Shown one piece after another: positions 34,727 through 44,290 of a stretch of 58,810 bases of DNA (positions are counted from its first letter, which is position 1; each line of letters starts with the position of its first letter). A model generated the notes under the pieces. That model was given only the letters and a program-made list of their open reading frames with translations, ran no database searches and was not told where the DNA came from. A program made the position numbers and the translations under genes. This stretch comes from Planctomycetota bacterium (GTDB lineage Bacteria; JAJVIF01; JAPKYR01): contig JAUWTM010000008.1 of the NCBI GenBank assembly GCA_030614715.1, forward strand, positions 1-58,810, in the 5' to 3' direction.

Positions 34727-36229
34727 CTAATCCTCCAAAGATTCAAGCTCTTTACGCTTGTCCTTGATTCTAAGCTCCTTGGTCCGGTCCTCTATGCCCA
34801 GAAGCTTGTTAATCTCCTCCAGCGAGTGAAAATAATACTGCCCGATGAACAATTCCATCCTGGACTTAATTATGTCCTGCAGGCGATGGGTGAGGTCATC
34901 GAGATCCACTCCATCTTTGACACAAAGGTGAGCATTGATGACATCCATGTCATGGGGATCGTCGTTACGTTTCGAGATCTCGATCTGCCATTCAAGGATC
35001 TCAGGTTGATCGTGCATTATCGGGAAAAACTCATTGAAATCCACGAGCGTTCCCTTGATTTTACCGAGATTCAGCCTGCTCTGGTCGGATAACCTTGTCA
35101 GGTTAGTGGATAACCGGGGAATCGACCTGCCGCAATCCGGGCACGGGTCCCAGACAATGCCGCCATTGGCGTAATCCCCGGTCCGATACCGGAGCACAAC
35201 ACTTCCCCGCCATCCAAGGTTAGTAATTACGATTTCACCGGACTCGCCGTCGCCGACAGGCTCACCTGTGTCGGGATTGACGATTTCGAAGATATGCAGG
35301 TCGGGATAAAGGTGATAGCCGCTGGTGTTTTCGATTGTGTCCTCGACGAGGCATTCCAGCCACGCGACCCGGGCTTCGGTGAATCCATACGTTGATAAAA
35401 TCTCCGGATCCTTCGCACCCATCGACATCAGCAGCTCGCGAAGCTTACGTTTATATCCTTTCGTGACTCGCTCGGCACCTAGTAACACAAGCCTTACATT
35501 CGAGAAATCCGCTCCGCGCTCAGCAGCGGTTCGCGTCATGTGATAGATGTATCCCGGAATTCCAACGATCACGGTAGCACGGAGTTTATCAACCATCGTT
35601 ATTATTTTTTCAGTGCCGAGAACCCGTCCGCCACCGGTGTGAAACATGGGCGTCCCTGTTTCGTGACCGGCGTGATAAACGATCCAGAATGCAAGGTGAG
35701 GAGCGTACGGAAATGCGTTGACCAGGAAGTCCTTGTCCCTGCGCATCCCTGTGATGTCGAAAAGGCGCCTTGCAGCCTCCTTGAGAAGAACAAGGTCGTG
35801 ATTCGAGTAAACGAATGCGGTCGGGTTGGCGGTACGTCCGGTAGTTGAGATATAAAAATTCGGCAGATACTCATCGAGAACCTGATCACGAATTTCCCTA
35901 CCATGTAACAACTTATTCTTTAAAAGGCTGAGTTTCTTACCAGGGCTGATCGTCGACGCGTAGGTTTCAGGGTCCGGCTGAAGTACCAGACGTCGGGGAT
36001 TTCCCGGAGCTTCAGCGGTAGGTGCGATATCTGCTTTCGATGTAAACGGGATTTTCCTGAGGTCGTCGACGGTCCTTATATCGTTCGCAGTAAGGCCTTC
36101 CCTTTCGAACAATTCGCGGTAGAAAGGCGAATACTTGAGAACCTGATCCTTCAGGTAATGATGAAGTTGAGCTCCCTGTCTCGCCAGGATTGTTTCACGA
36201 CTCAAATTGTCCCAGTTCTTCCAGAACAT
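34727..36229 (-). CDS. Phenylacetate-CoA-ligase-like adenylating enzyme
   Basis: 500 residues. AMP-binding fold of the PaaK type: FYISTTGRTANPTAF (P-loop-like), STYGFTEAR, LRYRTGDYANG and the C-terminal NLGKIKG region. A CPDCGR motif (about residue 370) matches the Cys pair of many PaaK relatives. It should activate an acyl or aryl acid with ATP and pass it to CoA or another acceptor. Substrate is unknown; no phenylacetate pathway genes are nearby. It ends two bases before the transglycosylase start. Confidence 0.75.
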   Translation of the reverse strand: MFWKNWDNLSRETILARQGAQLHHYLKDQVLKYSPFYRELFEREGLTANDIRTVDDLRKIPFTSKADIAPTAEAPGNPRRLVLQPDPETYASTISPGKKLSLLKNKLLHGREIRDQVLDEYLPNFYISTTGRTANPTAFVYSNHDLVLLKEAARRLFDITGMRRDKDFLVNAFPYAPHLAFWIVYHAGHETGTPMFHTGGGRVLGTEKIITMVDKLRATVIVGIPGYIYHMTRTAAERGADFSNVRLVLLGAERVTKGYKRKLRELLMSMGAKDPEILSTYGFTEARVAWLECLVEDTIENTSGYHLYPDLHIFEIVNPDTGEPVGDGESGEIVITNLGWRGSVVLRYRTGDYANGGIVWDPCPDCGRSIPRLSTNLTRLSDQSRLNLGKIKGTLVDFNEFFPIMHDQPEILEWQIEISKRNDDPHDMDVINAHLCVKDGVDLDDLTHRLQDIIKSRMELFIGQYYFHSLEEINKLLGIEDRTKELRIKDKRKELESLED

Positions 36230-36275
36230 TGTCCCGGTTCGCTCCTAATCCACCGATTTTAGAATTGAGTCCAGA

Positions 36276-37454
36276 TTATTCCGCGTCGTAAAGGTCATCG
36301 ATCCTGACCTGGCTTTCCCTGATTCCATCGATTGTGTAGTAATTCACCTGAATCTGGAATCCCCAGCCGTCAAGAACGATGAACCCGCCTTCCGGTCTGC
36401 CCATTATTCCGAGGTAGTCGGTCTCAGAGCCTCCCATGCGATACTGGACCCTGTCCGCGATTGTCATACTTCCGGCCTCATGATCATAGACAAAGACTTC
36501 GCTCTGGGTGATCCCCCCGAATTCGCTTCCAAGGCAGATAATATTGTCAGAACCATCGATTACCAATGTCGAGATGTCCAGGTCCGGACCCCATTGATCG
36601 TTGATACCACCGCTGAACTCACCCCAGCCAAGTATCCATTCACCGTCTGAGTCGAACTTAAAAACATTGATCTCGTCCGCCCTGTTGATATCGTATTCGT
36701 CATAGTAATCCACAAGGTAGACATAGCCCAGGGAGTCGGCAAACATACGCTGCGGACGTCGCGGAAAGTATTCATCCCTTCCAATGAAGTATTCGATGCT
36801 CCTGCCGTCAGGCAACACACGGTAGACGTATCTCTGTAATCGATCCAGCACAAGCACAGAGTGGTCATCGAGGACCGTTATGTCAATCGGGTCGCCGAAA
36901 TTGAAATGGAACCTGCCACCGCCGGCGTTCCAGTCAAGTGACGTCTCACCTTCATCGAATCCACTCGGGGAATCGTCCGAATCGTACGCGCCGCTTGCGT
37001 AACCGGTGGATGAAAGCGGAGTCAGTGAGTCGACAACGCCCTCACGCTGCCCCCAGTCAATATCCAGTTCGCCATTTGGTGCGTGCTTGTAGATATACCA
37101 GCCGCCAAGTGAGCCTGTAAATTCCATTGTGTAGATTGAATCATCCGGGCCAACCGCCACAAGAACAGGACGAACCGCACAGCATGCTTCGAACCTCTGC
37201 AGGACGAAATCGTCATCTGCTTCACCGTCAGCGGAGAACCGTCTGAGGTTTACCGGCGAATTTCGCCACGAGTTTGATATGATCAGAAGGTCGCCTGTCG
37301 ACGGATCGACAACACCGTGAGGTATGTACAGGCGGTTTTCGGGACTGAATTCGGACTGGTTGCCCAGTCCCTGCCCCAGGACGGGCAGACTTCCCAGCAT
37401 GAGGCATCCAATGATGAACGGAACCAGTTTCTTTATCAGCATGACGGTTTTCAC
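36276..37454 (-). CDS. Secreted NHL/six-bladed propeller-like protein
   Basis: 392 residues. Signal peptide (about 1-28, ends VLG). The rest has repeated blades with PHGVVDPSTGDLLIISNS, LDRLQRYVYRV.PDG and GYVYLVDYYDEYDI, as in NHL or 6-bladed beta-propellers. A Cys pair (CC) near residue 92. Start codon is uncertain: GTG 37454 is best spaced from GAGGG, ATG 37457 and 37442 are alternatives. Exported; binding partner unknown. 46 bases after this gene comes the ligase gene, so they may be co-transcribed. Confidence 0.7.
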   Translation of the reverse strand: MKTVMLIKKLVPFIIGCLMLGSLPVLGQGLGNQSEFSPENRLYIPHGVVDPSTGDLLIISNSWRNSPVNLRRFSADGEADDDFVLQRFEACCAVRPVLVAVGPDDSIYTMEFTGSLGGWYIYKHAPNGELDIDWGQREGVVDSLTPLSSTGYASGAYDSDDSPSGFDEGETSLDWNAGGGRFHFNFGDPIDITVLDDHSVLVLDRLQRYVYRVLPDGRSIEYFIGRDEYFPRRPQRMFADSLGYVYLVDYYDEYDINRADEINVFKFDSDGEWILGWGEFSGGINDQWGPDLDISTLVIDGSDNIICLGSEFGGITQSEVFVYDHEAGSMTIADRVQYRMGGSETDYLGIMGRPEGGFIVLDGWGFQIQVNYYTIDGIRESQVRIDDLYDAE

Positions 37455-37524
37455 CATCCCCCTCAAAGATATAGATTAAAGACACCGGTACTTCTAAAAG
37501 GTTCCAATAAACAAACGGGTTTAT

Positions 37525-38679
37525 TTAGTCTTTGAGCAGTTCTCTTGCGATCAAGTTGCGCTGAATCTCGTTCGAGCCTTCGAAAATCTGCGTGACCTTA
37601 CTGTATCGCATAAGGCGTTCTACGGGATACTCCCGGGAATAGCCGTATGCACCCATAATCTGGACGGCTTCAGAGCAGACATGCAGGCAAGAGTCAGTTG
37701 CGAAACATTTCGCCTGGCTTGCCTCCTTGATCGGATCAAGATCCAGGTCGTTCCCGGCATACTGCTTCAGGTAGGCTGCCTTCTGATACAGCAGGCGTCC
37801 AGCCTCGATCATTGTGTCCATGTCAGCAAGTTTCCACTGAATTCCCTGAAACTCACAGATGGGAACATCGAATTGTACTCTTTCCTGTGAGTATGCAAGG
37901 GCCTCGTCAAGTGCACGCTGGGAGACACCGGTCGCGTTCGCGGCTACGCCGATACGTCCTCCGCTCAGGCTGTTAAGAGCAACCCTGAGACCCCGTCCTT
38001 CTTCACCAAGCAGGCAATCATCCGGGATGAAACAGTCTGTGAAAATAATCTGGTTGGTAGCGGTGCCTTCGCCACCCATTTTCGGTTCTTTCTTCGCAAC
38101 CTCGATCCCTTCCGTATCCTTCTCGATAATAAACGTGGTGATACCCTTCTTTCCAAGTTTCGGATCGAGGGTAGCCCAGACCACGAAGAGGTGGGCGTCC
38201 TCGGCATTTGAGATCCATGCCTTGGTGCCGTTCAGTTTATAGCCACCGTCGACCTTTTCCGCCCTGCACTGCAACCCGGCCGCATCGGAACCAAAATCCG
38301 GCTCGGAGAGCACAAACGCCATGAGGTAGTCACCTGTCATCAGCCTCTGGAGGTATGTCTCCTTCTGCTTGTCGGTACCGAACTTCAGGATGGCCAGGGC
38401 TGACATAGAATGCACTGACAGGGTCAGGCCGGTGTTGAAATCTCCCCTGCTGACTTCCTCGACACTCAGTGAATATGCAAGGTAACCAAGGTCGGTCCCC
38501 CCGTACTTCTCCGGAAACAGCATGCCAAGGATACCGGCGTTACCAAGAAGCTTGAAATTATCCCAACTGAACCTGCTGGCTTCATCTATCTCCACCATGC
38601 GCGGTGCCAGCTCGTTATCGGCGATCTCTTTTACTAGTTCTACTATTTCCAGTTCATTCTCTGAGAGTGAGAAATCCAT
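37525..38679 (-). CDS. Acyl-CoA dehydrogenase
   Basis: 384 residues, the usual length. FAD/acyl-CoA landmarks: MAFVLSEPDFGSDAAG, KAWISNA, GIGVAANATG-type stretch and the C-terminal QIMGAYGYSREYPVERLMR. Catalytic base is Glu367 in QIFEGSNEIQR, the placement of short- and branched-chain enzymes. It oxidises acyl-CoA to trans-2-enoyl-CoA, passing electrons to ETF. GGAGAGACG precedes the ATG. No other beta-oxidation gene is in the window, so substrate is open. Confidence 0.92.
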   Translation of the reverse strand: MDFSLSENELEIVELVKEIADNELAPRMVEIDEASRFSWDNFKLLGNAGILGMLFPEKYGGTDLGYLAYSLSVEEVSRGDFNTGLTLSVHSMSALAILKFGTDKQKETYLQRLMTGDYLMAFVLSEPDFGSDAAGLQCRAEKVDGGYKLNGTKAWISNAEDAHLFVVWATLDPKLGKKGITTFIIEKDTEGIEVAKKEPKMGGEGTATNQIIFTDCFIPDDCLLGEEGRGLRVALNSLSGGRIGVAANATGVSQRALDEALAYSQERVQFDVPICEFQGIQWKLADMDTMIEAGRLLYQKAAYLKQYAGNDLDLDPIKEASQAKCFATDSCLHVCSEAVQIMGAYGYSREYPVERLMRYSKVTQIFEGSNEIQRNLIARELLKD

Positions 38680-38742
38680 ATCGTCTCTCCATTTACGGAC
38701 AGGTTGAACGGGAATGAGTCTAATTTCAAGAACTCACACCCG

Positions 38743-40266
38743 TCAAGCCAGAAGGCTTCTGCCTGTCATAACAGCAGGTTTATCTATTCCCATCAGCTCG
38801 AGGACTGTCGGAGCAATATCTAAAAGGGCTCCATCGCCCTCCCTGAGCCTGATGTTTTTATCGAGCACGTAGAATGGTACCGGGTTAGTCGTGTGCTTTG
38901 TCGCCGGTTTGTTTTCGTCGTCCGTCATTTCCTCAGCATTACCATGATCCGATGTCATTATCATTGTTCCGCCCGTCTGCACAACAGCTTCGTAGACACG
39001 TTTCAGGCAGCCGTCCAATGTCTCGACCGCTTTAACTGCTGCCTCGAAAACTCCCGTATGACCGACCATGTCGGGATTTGCGAAGTTGACTATTATAAGG
39101 TCATAGTCATCCTTCATGAGCTTATCGATCAGTGCGTCAGCGATCTCGCATGCGCTCATCTCGGGCTTTTTATCGTAATGCGGCCTGACCTCAATCGGCG
39201 ACTGCACAAGCAGCCTGTCCTCGCCATCGAATGCATCTTTAATCCCGCCGTTGAAAAACCTGGTGACATGCGCCCATTTTTCCGTCTCGGCGATCTTGAA
39301 TACGCGCCTGCCGGCACCGGTTACCACCTCGGTCAGGGTATCATGAAGTATTTCACCCTCGAAAGCCACTGTCACGTTCAGGTATTCGTCATAATTAGTG
39401 AAGGTGACCATGTCGATATCAGGTCTGTCCGGGATTTCAAATTCGCTGAATCCCTCTTCCGTCAGGACCCTGGTCATCTGTATGCCACGGTCCGCGCGGA
39501 AATTGAAGTGGATTACCCCGTCACCGTCCAGAACCCGCCCGTCCACACCATCAGGCAATCCCACAACGGTCGGGGTTACGAATTCATCGGTTTCACCACG
39601 CTCAAACGCTGCCCCGACAGCTTCCAGTGCCGATTCGGCCTGAAAATCAGCCTCCCGGCGTACAATCGCACGGTAGTGCTTCTCGATCCTCGGCCAGTTC
39701 TTGTCCCGGTCCATCCCCCACGACCGTCCCCCGATCGTGGCGTAATACTGGTTACGGTGACTGTCGAGTAGTTCCTGTGCCTGGGCAATATATTTATCCG
39801 CCACACTGGGTTCTGTGTCGCGACCATCAAGGTACGGATGAAAAAATACGTCCGGCTCTCCGTTCTCATGGATCATTTTGAGAAGTGCGTCGAGATGATC
39901 GATATGTGAGTGAATACCACCGTCGGAGAGAAGTCCCATGAGATGCAATCGACCGTTTCTGGATTTAACAGTTTCGATTAACTCCAGGAGAGCCTCGTTA
40001 TTAAAAAAATCACCCGACTTAATTAAATCATTAATTACCACGAGGTCGGGCCGGATCGTGCGTCCTCCACCTATGTTCAAATGACCGACTTCACTGTTGC
40101 CCATCTGTTTTTCCGGCAGGCCGACGTATTCTCCATGGGCAAAGATCGGACGTCCCGGGAATTCGCTGAAGACCCAGTCAATAAACGGTGTGTCGGCAGT
40201 GACGATTGCGTTCTTATGCTCATCACTCGCAAGGCCGAATCCGTCCATTATCACAAGAACTATCAT
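38743..40266 (-). CDS. gpmI: 2,3-BPG-independent phosphoglycerate mutase
   Basis: 507 residues, normal for GpmI. First metal site Asp8 in IMDGFG, catalytic Ser58 in MGNSEVGHLNIG, SDGGIHSH, YLDGRDTEP, RADR and the metal motifs NFANPDMVGHTG and MTSDHGNAE are all intact. Interconverts 3- and 2-phosphoglycerate in glycolysis and gluconeogenesis using two Mn ions. An extended -10 promoter lies 43 bases upstream, so this gene probably starts its own unit, reading on toward the acyl-CoA dehydrogenase. Confidence 0.95.
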   Translation of the reverse strand: MIVLVIMDGFGLASDEHKNAIVTADTPFIDWVFSEFPGRPIFAHGEYVGLPEKQMGNSEVGHLNIGGGRTIRPDLVVINDLIKSGDFFNNEALLELIETVKSRNGRLHLMGLLSDGGIHSHIDHLDALLKMIHENGEPDVFFHPYLDGRDTEPSVADKYIAQAQELLDSHRNQYYATIGGRSWGMDRDKNWPRIEKHYRAIVRREADFQAESALEAVGAAFERGETDEFVTPTVVGLPDGVDGRVLDGDGVIHFNFRADRGIQMTRVLTEEGFSEFEIPDRPDIDMVTFTNYDEYLNVTVAFEGEILHDTLTEVVTGAGRRVFKIAETEKWAHVTRFFNGGIKDAFDGEDRLLVQSPIEVRPHYDKKPEMSACEIADALIDKLMKDDYDLIIVNFANPDMVGHTGVFEAAVKAVETLDGCLKRVYEAVVQTGGTMIMTSDHGNAEEMTDDENKPATKHTTNPVPFYVLDKNIRLREGDGALLDIAPTVLELMGIDKPAVMTGRSLLA

Positions 40267-40308
40267 ACTATACTTGCCCTGGTGGTCCCGGGATGGGATT
40301 GAAGCGGT

Positions 40309-40317
40309 ATTATATCA
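40309..40317 (-). promoter_or_regulatory. Extended -10 promoter of gpmI
   Basis: TGATATAAT on the minus strand with no good -35; same element as before the kinase unit and the HtrA operon. Confidence 0.5.
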
Positions 40318-40351
40318 CAGCAGGTTAAACTGCCGACCCTCCATGGATTAA

Positions 40352-40380
40352 TAAAAACGGACCCCTGATCAGGGGTCCGT
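40352..40380 (-). terminator. Rho-independent terminator of the HtrA-like operon
   Basis: Perfect 24-base palindrome ACGGACCCCTGA/TCAGGGGTCCGT followed on the minus strand by TTTTT, 22 bases past the last HtrA-like stop. Confidence 0.92.
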
Positions 40381-40401
40381 GTTGTTCATATATTTAATGT
40401 G

Positions 40402-41529
40402 TCAGATCGATACATTATTACCGATCATGTAGATATTACCGTAGTCCGCCTGCTTATCACCGATATCGATTGATACATATCTCAGCTCGAAGTTACGGAT
40501 GATAGTGAGGTCGACTTCGTCACCACAACCCTTGTTCAGAATGATGATCTCAAGGTCCTTAACGGTCCTTAACAGCTGACCGTCGGCCTTGAGAATCAGG
40601 TCACCGCGGGTGATTCCTGCTTCAGCTGCAGGACTGGTTTCCGCAACCATCTCGACCAGGATACCGACAACATCGTACTGATCACCGGTTTCCGGGTCGA
40701 TCTCGTGGATCGGTATACCCATGTAAAGAGCGAGAGCACGGTCATAGTTGCTATGCGGGAAAATTCCGAGCCATGGATGACAGACCTGCCCTGCGTTGAC
40801 CATCTGATCCGTGATATGACTGATCAGGTTCGACGGAATAACGTAGCCGATATTCTGCTCACCACCGCGTGATTTACGGCTGACGATTGCTATCATCTCA
40901 CCATCGGCATTGAAAACCGGACCGGCATTAAGGCCGGAATGCAGCGCGGCATCGATCACGAAACCGTCGAGTACGAGCATGCCATCGTATCCCTGGGGAC
41001 CGGCAACCCTGAAGTCACGGATGTTGGTTACGAATCCGTAGGTCAGGGTTTCTTCAAGACCGACCGGCGCACCCATGACAACAACTGGTTGTCCGCGCTG
41101 TACCGCATCGCTGTCACCCAGCCTGATGGCAGGTAATCCAGTGGCATCGATCCTCAACAGCGCGAGGTCATAGTAATCGTCGATCATCTCGACCGTTGCC
41201 TCATACTCAGTACCCTGGTGAGTGACTGTAAGTATCTCGGCATCCCGTACAACCGCTGGTGAAGTTATGATGTATCCATCCGATGTAAGGATCCAACCAG
41301 TACCACCCATCTCGGCGATAGTTCTCTGGAACGGGTCGAAAAGCGAGAATCCAGCAAACGGTAGTCCTACACTCTCAACAGTGACCAGGCAGTCCGAGCA
41401 TTCGGCGGCTACCTGGACGGGTGGGAAATCCTCTCGAATCAATGTGGTAAGGTCATCCTGTGCAAGCAGCAGGTTTCCGGGTACCAGCACCATTAGCGCT
41501 GCAAGCATGAAAGGTATGTAATGTCGCAT
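40402..41529 (-). CDS. HtrA-like pseudoprotease with PDZ domain (paralogue 1)
   Basis: 375 residues: signal peptide 1-23, trypsin-like domain about 45-245, PDZ about 260-350. The fold is clear (GTGWILTSDGYIIT, DLALLRID, GMLVLDGFVIDAA) but the catalytic triad is not: the usual TNNHVV is TSPAVV (His to Ala92), Asp121 is kept, and GNSGGP is GLNAGP (Ser to Asn201). It should bind but not cut. Cys44/Cys47 form a CxxC near the mature N-terminus. Third gene of the HtrA operon. The ribosome site GGAGG is 15 bases from the ATG, separated by a run of nine A's. Confidence 0.85.
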   Translation of the reverse strand: MRHYIPFMLAALMVLVPGNLLLAQDDLTTLIREDFPPVQVAAECSDCLVTVESVGLPFAGFSLFDPFQRTIAEMGGTGWILTSDGYIITSPAVVRDAEILTVTHQGTEYEATVEMIDDYYDLALLRIDATGLPAIRLGDSDAVQRGQPVVVMGAPVGLEETLTYGFVTNIRDFRVAGPQGYDGMLVLDGFVIDAALHSGLNAGPVFNADGEMIAIVSRKSRGGEQNIGYVIPSNLISHITDQMVNAGQVCHPWLGIFPHSNYDRALALYMGIPIHEIDPETGDQYDVVGILVEMVAETSPAAEAGITRGDLILKADGQLLRTVKDLEIIILNKGCGDEVDLTIIRNFELRYVSIDIGDKQADYGNIYMIGNNVSI

Positions 41530-41588
41530 GATTTTTTTTTAATCCTCCGCTTCCCTCGTTCAACCACTCGAACGACGGGGATATGCGT

Positions 41589-42881
41589 TTAATAAGTCAG
41601 GTGCGATGAGTACCGGGTCCAGCTGCCGGTCCATGGACCGAAACCACCTACATCGATGCTGACTCCGTAGTACCTTGTAAGTTTCTCAGATATGGTAACT
41701 ACTGCAGGGGTCATTCCGTGTCCGTCTCTCTCGTATTCGACGACCATTTCATCCCCGAGCTCCCTGCTCAGGATATAAGAATATACGTCAAACACGTTTT
41801 CGATGACCTGCCCGTCGATCCTTAGGATAATATCACCTGGCCGGAGTCCGGCTTCATAGGCAGGAGCGTACGGATTGACCTCATAGATAACCATCTCGTT
41901 CGGTGTGCTGTCGAAATCCGCAGCGCCGGTAAACGGATACGTACCGGCATCCCACTGTGCATCAAGCTGTTGTTGGGGAGTAAGTGTCGGGTGCAGCGAT
42001 ATCCCGCACCAGGGTCTCCTGACGCGACCATACTCGAGGATATCAGCAACACTTCTCTTCAGGAGATTTACCGGAACGCTGAATCCAAGGTTCTCACTCC
42101 GGTCGAATCCCCATGTGTTAGTGCCGACTGCCTCACCGTAGACATTCAGAACGGGTCCGCCAGAGTTACCGTGGTTGATTGCACTGTCGGTGTGGAACAT
42201 GTATTCAACCGCGGAACCGTAGTTCCTGTCACCGGCACGTTCGCCGGAGATCTCAGGCCAGTAAACCCAGAAGGATTCCTGGAAGTTCATCACCTCGGCA
42301 ATGACCCCCAGGTTGATGTTGTAAAATTCAAGCCAGCTGTCATGGATCGCGATCCAGCTTCTGTCGACAAAGCCGGGGTCACCACCGGGTGATCCGAAAG
42401 TGGCAACGGTGTCACCGGGCTGCATGAGGGAACTGTCTCCAAGCCTGACTGGATGGAACCTCTCAGGTGGAGCGTCGATCTTGAGGACCGCCAGGTCTAG
42501 TGCAGGGTCCTCGGCAACGATCGTGGCTGCCCATCTTCCTTCAGCGTATGACCTTGTATGTTCTTCGTCGCCGAAAAAAGCGACTTCCAGCACTTCTGCA
42601 TTATCGGCAACGTGCTTATTTGTAATGGCATGGCCTTCCCGGTCGATCATATACCCGGAACCGGCACTGCCGCCAGCCTCCAGCCTTATTCCGCCGTTAT
42701 AGATCTGCACGATCGAAGGTACGATTTCAATAAAGAAATCTATGCCTCCGTCTCGAAGGTCCATTAACGGTTCACGTTCATCTGCCGCTACAGGACCCGC
42801 GTTTACCGTGACTACAAGCCATCCCGCTATCAGAGCGAGTATGGCAAGCTTGGTGGGTGTTTTGTAAAAATAATTCACCAT
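41589..42881 (-). CDS. HtrA/Deg-like serine protease with PDZ domain (paralogue 2, active)
   Basis: 430 residues with an N-terminal membrane segment or signal peptide (11-33), a trypsin-like domain and a C-terminal PDZ (about 300-390, YEAGLRPGDIILRIDG). The triad is complete: His90 in TNKHVA, Asp129 in DPALDLAVL and Ser240 in NHGNSGGP. There is an insertion of about 40 residues before the Ser motif (about 180-225) with many aromatic residues. Periplasmic quality-control protease by family. Start is ATG 42881 (or GTG 42878) after TGGAGG. It lies between two inactive paralogues. Confidence 0.88.
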   Translation of the reverse strand: MVNYFYKTPTKLAILALIAGWLVVTVNAGPVAADEREPLMDLRDGGIDFFIEIVPSIVQIYNGGIRLEAGGSAGSGYMIDREGHAITNKHVADNAEVLEVAFFGDEEHTRSYAEGRWAATIVAEDPALDLAVLKIDAPPERFHPVRLGDSSLMQPGDTVATFGSPGGDPGFVDRSWIAIHDSWLEFYNINLGVIAEVMNFQESFWVYWPEISGERAGDRNYGSAVEYMFHTDSAINHGNSGGPVLNVYGEAVGTNTWGFDRSENLGFSVPVNLLKRSVADILEYGRVRRPWCGISLHPTLTPQQQLDAQWDAGTYPFTGAADFDSTPNEMVIYEVNPYAPAYEAGLRPGDIILRIDGQVIENVFDVYSYILSRELGDEMVVEYERDGHGMTPAVVTISEKLTRYYGVSIDVGGFGPWTGSWTRYSSHLTY

Positions 42882-42954
42882 AAACCTCCACGGTTTAATC
42901 AATGGTTATTAATTGCATTCCCTGTCCATGACCAGAGTATGTATGTTCTGAAAA

Positions 42955-44169
42955 TTATTCTTCTTCATCATCCCGCTGGCCGCTGTATTCAATCGTTATC
43001 TCAGCGATATACGGGTCCCAGACTGCATATTCACGTCGCATCCATTCAAGGGTAACACGGTCACCTATCCGGTATCGCTCGATCTGATTCCGAAGTTCCT
43101 GCATCGTTCCGACTGGAACTCCATTGAACTCCATAAGAATATCGCCTTCACGCATTCCGGCATCGCCTGTGGGAGAATCTACATCGACCCACACCACAAA
43201 AAGGGCTTCGCGAAGGTCGATTCCAGTGTCAGCTTCATAGATGTCGCGGTCGCTGTTTGTAACCAGCCCGTCACCGTTAAGGTCGCTGATAAGCGAGTAT
43301 GCACGCTCAATCTGGGGATTCAGCTCAAGCATCCGGAAACCGAACCACGGACGATGCACTTCGCCCTCGTCGAGTATTGCTTCGACTATTTCAGCAGCGA
43401 GATTTATCGGAAGCCCGAAATGTATCTCGGTTGCATCACGGTACGGTGCAATGTCAGTCATGATCGCGATCACATCGCCCAGCGAGTTGATTACGACCCC
43501 GCCTTCGTTTCCGGGGTTCTGCGGGACGTTGATCTGAAAATACTGGTTCGTGCTTTCTTCTACAGATGCATATTTCGGCTGCAGAGCACTGATGACGCCA
43601 AAGTCGTAGCTGATCCTCGACCTTGATATCCAGTTATAGCCCAGGAACAGTATAGGCTCACCGACAATGACATCGTCAGAGTCCCCAATCCTTATGGGCA
43701 CTATGTCTTCCGGTTCAATATTTTTTATCTGCAGTACAGCAAGAGCCGAAGGACTATCCGTACCGATCAGTTCAGCTTCATAAGTTCGGCCGTCAGCGAA
43801 CCGGATCAGAATATAATCGGCTTCTTGTGAACTCAGGGTCGACAGGGCACCGGCGTACGTTGACGGAGCATGTACGACTGCCGTGTATTCCGTTACAACA
43901 ATACCGTCGTCGTTGTAAACGAAACCGGTTGCGAAGTCACCCTCGGTGGCTATTTCCCTGACCTCGAAGCCATCGTTTACCGTCCGCATGAAGCGGGTCT
44001 CAACAATGACAATACTGGGCTCGGTTATGGCTCCCTGCGACTGGAGAAACTGGCTGAACTCCATGTCGTAGCCGGGAGTCGTCCCGTTTGTGGCAACGGC
44101 AGGCAGTCCTAATACAACCGCAAGCGAAATTGCCATGCAAGTAATTGTGAAAGGCGTACGAACGCGCAT
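42955..44169 (-). CDS. HtrA-like pseudoprotease with PDZ domain (paralogue 3)
   Basis: 404 residues: signal peptide 1-27, trypsin-like domain about 70-270, PDZ about 290-390 interrupted by an EF-hand-like loop (DLNGDGLVTNSD, near residue 300). All three triad positions are changed: VTEYTAVV in place of TNNHVV (Thr96 or Ala97 for His), PSALAVL for TDLAVL (Ala142 for Asp) and GNEGG for GNSGG (Glu222 for Ser). First gene of the operon; GAGG precedes the ATG. Likely a non-cutting chaperone or adaptor of the active paralogue. Confidence 0.85.
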   Translation of the reverse strand: MRVRTPFTITCMAISLAVVLGLPAVATNGTTPGYDMEFSQFLQSQGAITEPSIVIVETRFMRTVNDGFEVREIATEGDFATGFVYNDDGIVVTEYTAVVHAPSTYAGALSTLSSQEADYILIRFADGRTYEAELIGTDSPSALAVLQIKNIEPEDIVPIRIGDSDDVIVGEPILFLGYNWISRSRISYDFGVISALQPKYASVEESTNQYFQINVPQNPGNEGGVVINSLGDVIAIMTDIAPYRDATEIHFGLPINLAAEIVEAILDEGEVHRPWFGFRMLELNPQIERAYSLISDLNGDGLVTNSDRDIYEADTGIDLREALFVVWVDVDSPTGDAGMREGDILMEFNGVPVGTMQELRNQIERYRIGDRVTLEWMRREYAVWDPYIAEITIEYSGQRDDEEE

Positions 44170-44223
44170 GTACGATAACCTCGTTGATAGGTATCAAACT
44201 AGTACTAAATATACGACCCACGC

Positions 44224-44259
44224 GGGAACTTAGTTCCCACGAAAGTCGGGATTATATCA
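44224..44259 (-). promoter_or_regulatory. Promoter and palindrome before the HtrA-like operon
   Basis: Extended -10 TGATATAAT (44259-44251, minus strand) followed downstream by the perfect inverted repeat GGGAAC-TTA-GTTCCC (44224-44238), placed as an operator or leader hairpin. 82 bases from the start codon. Confidence 0.55.
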
Positions 44260-44290
44260 CATCTAAACCCGCCGTGCCACAGGATTTTCA

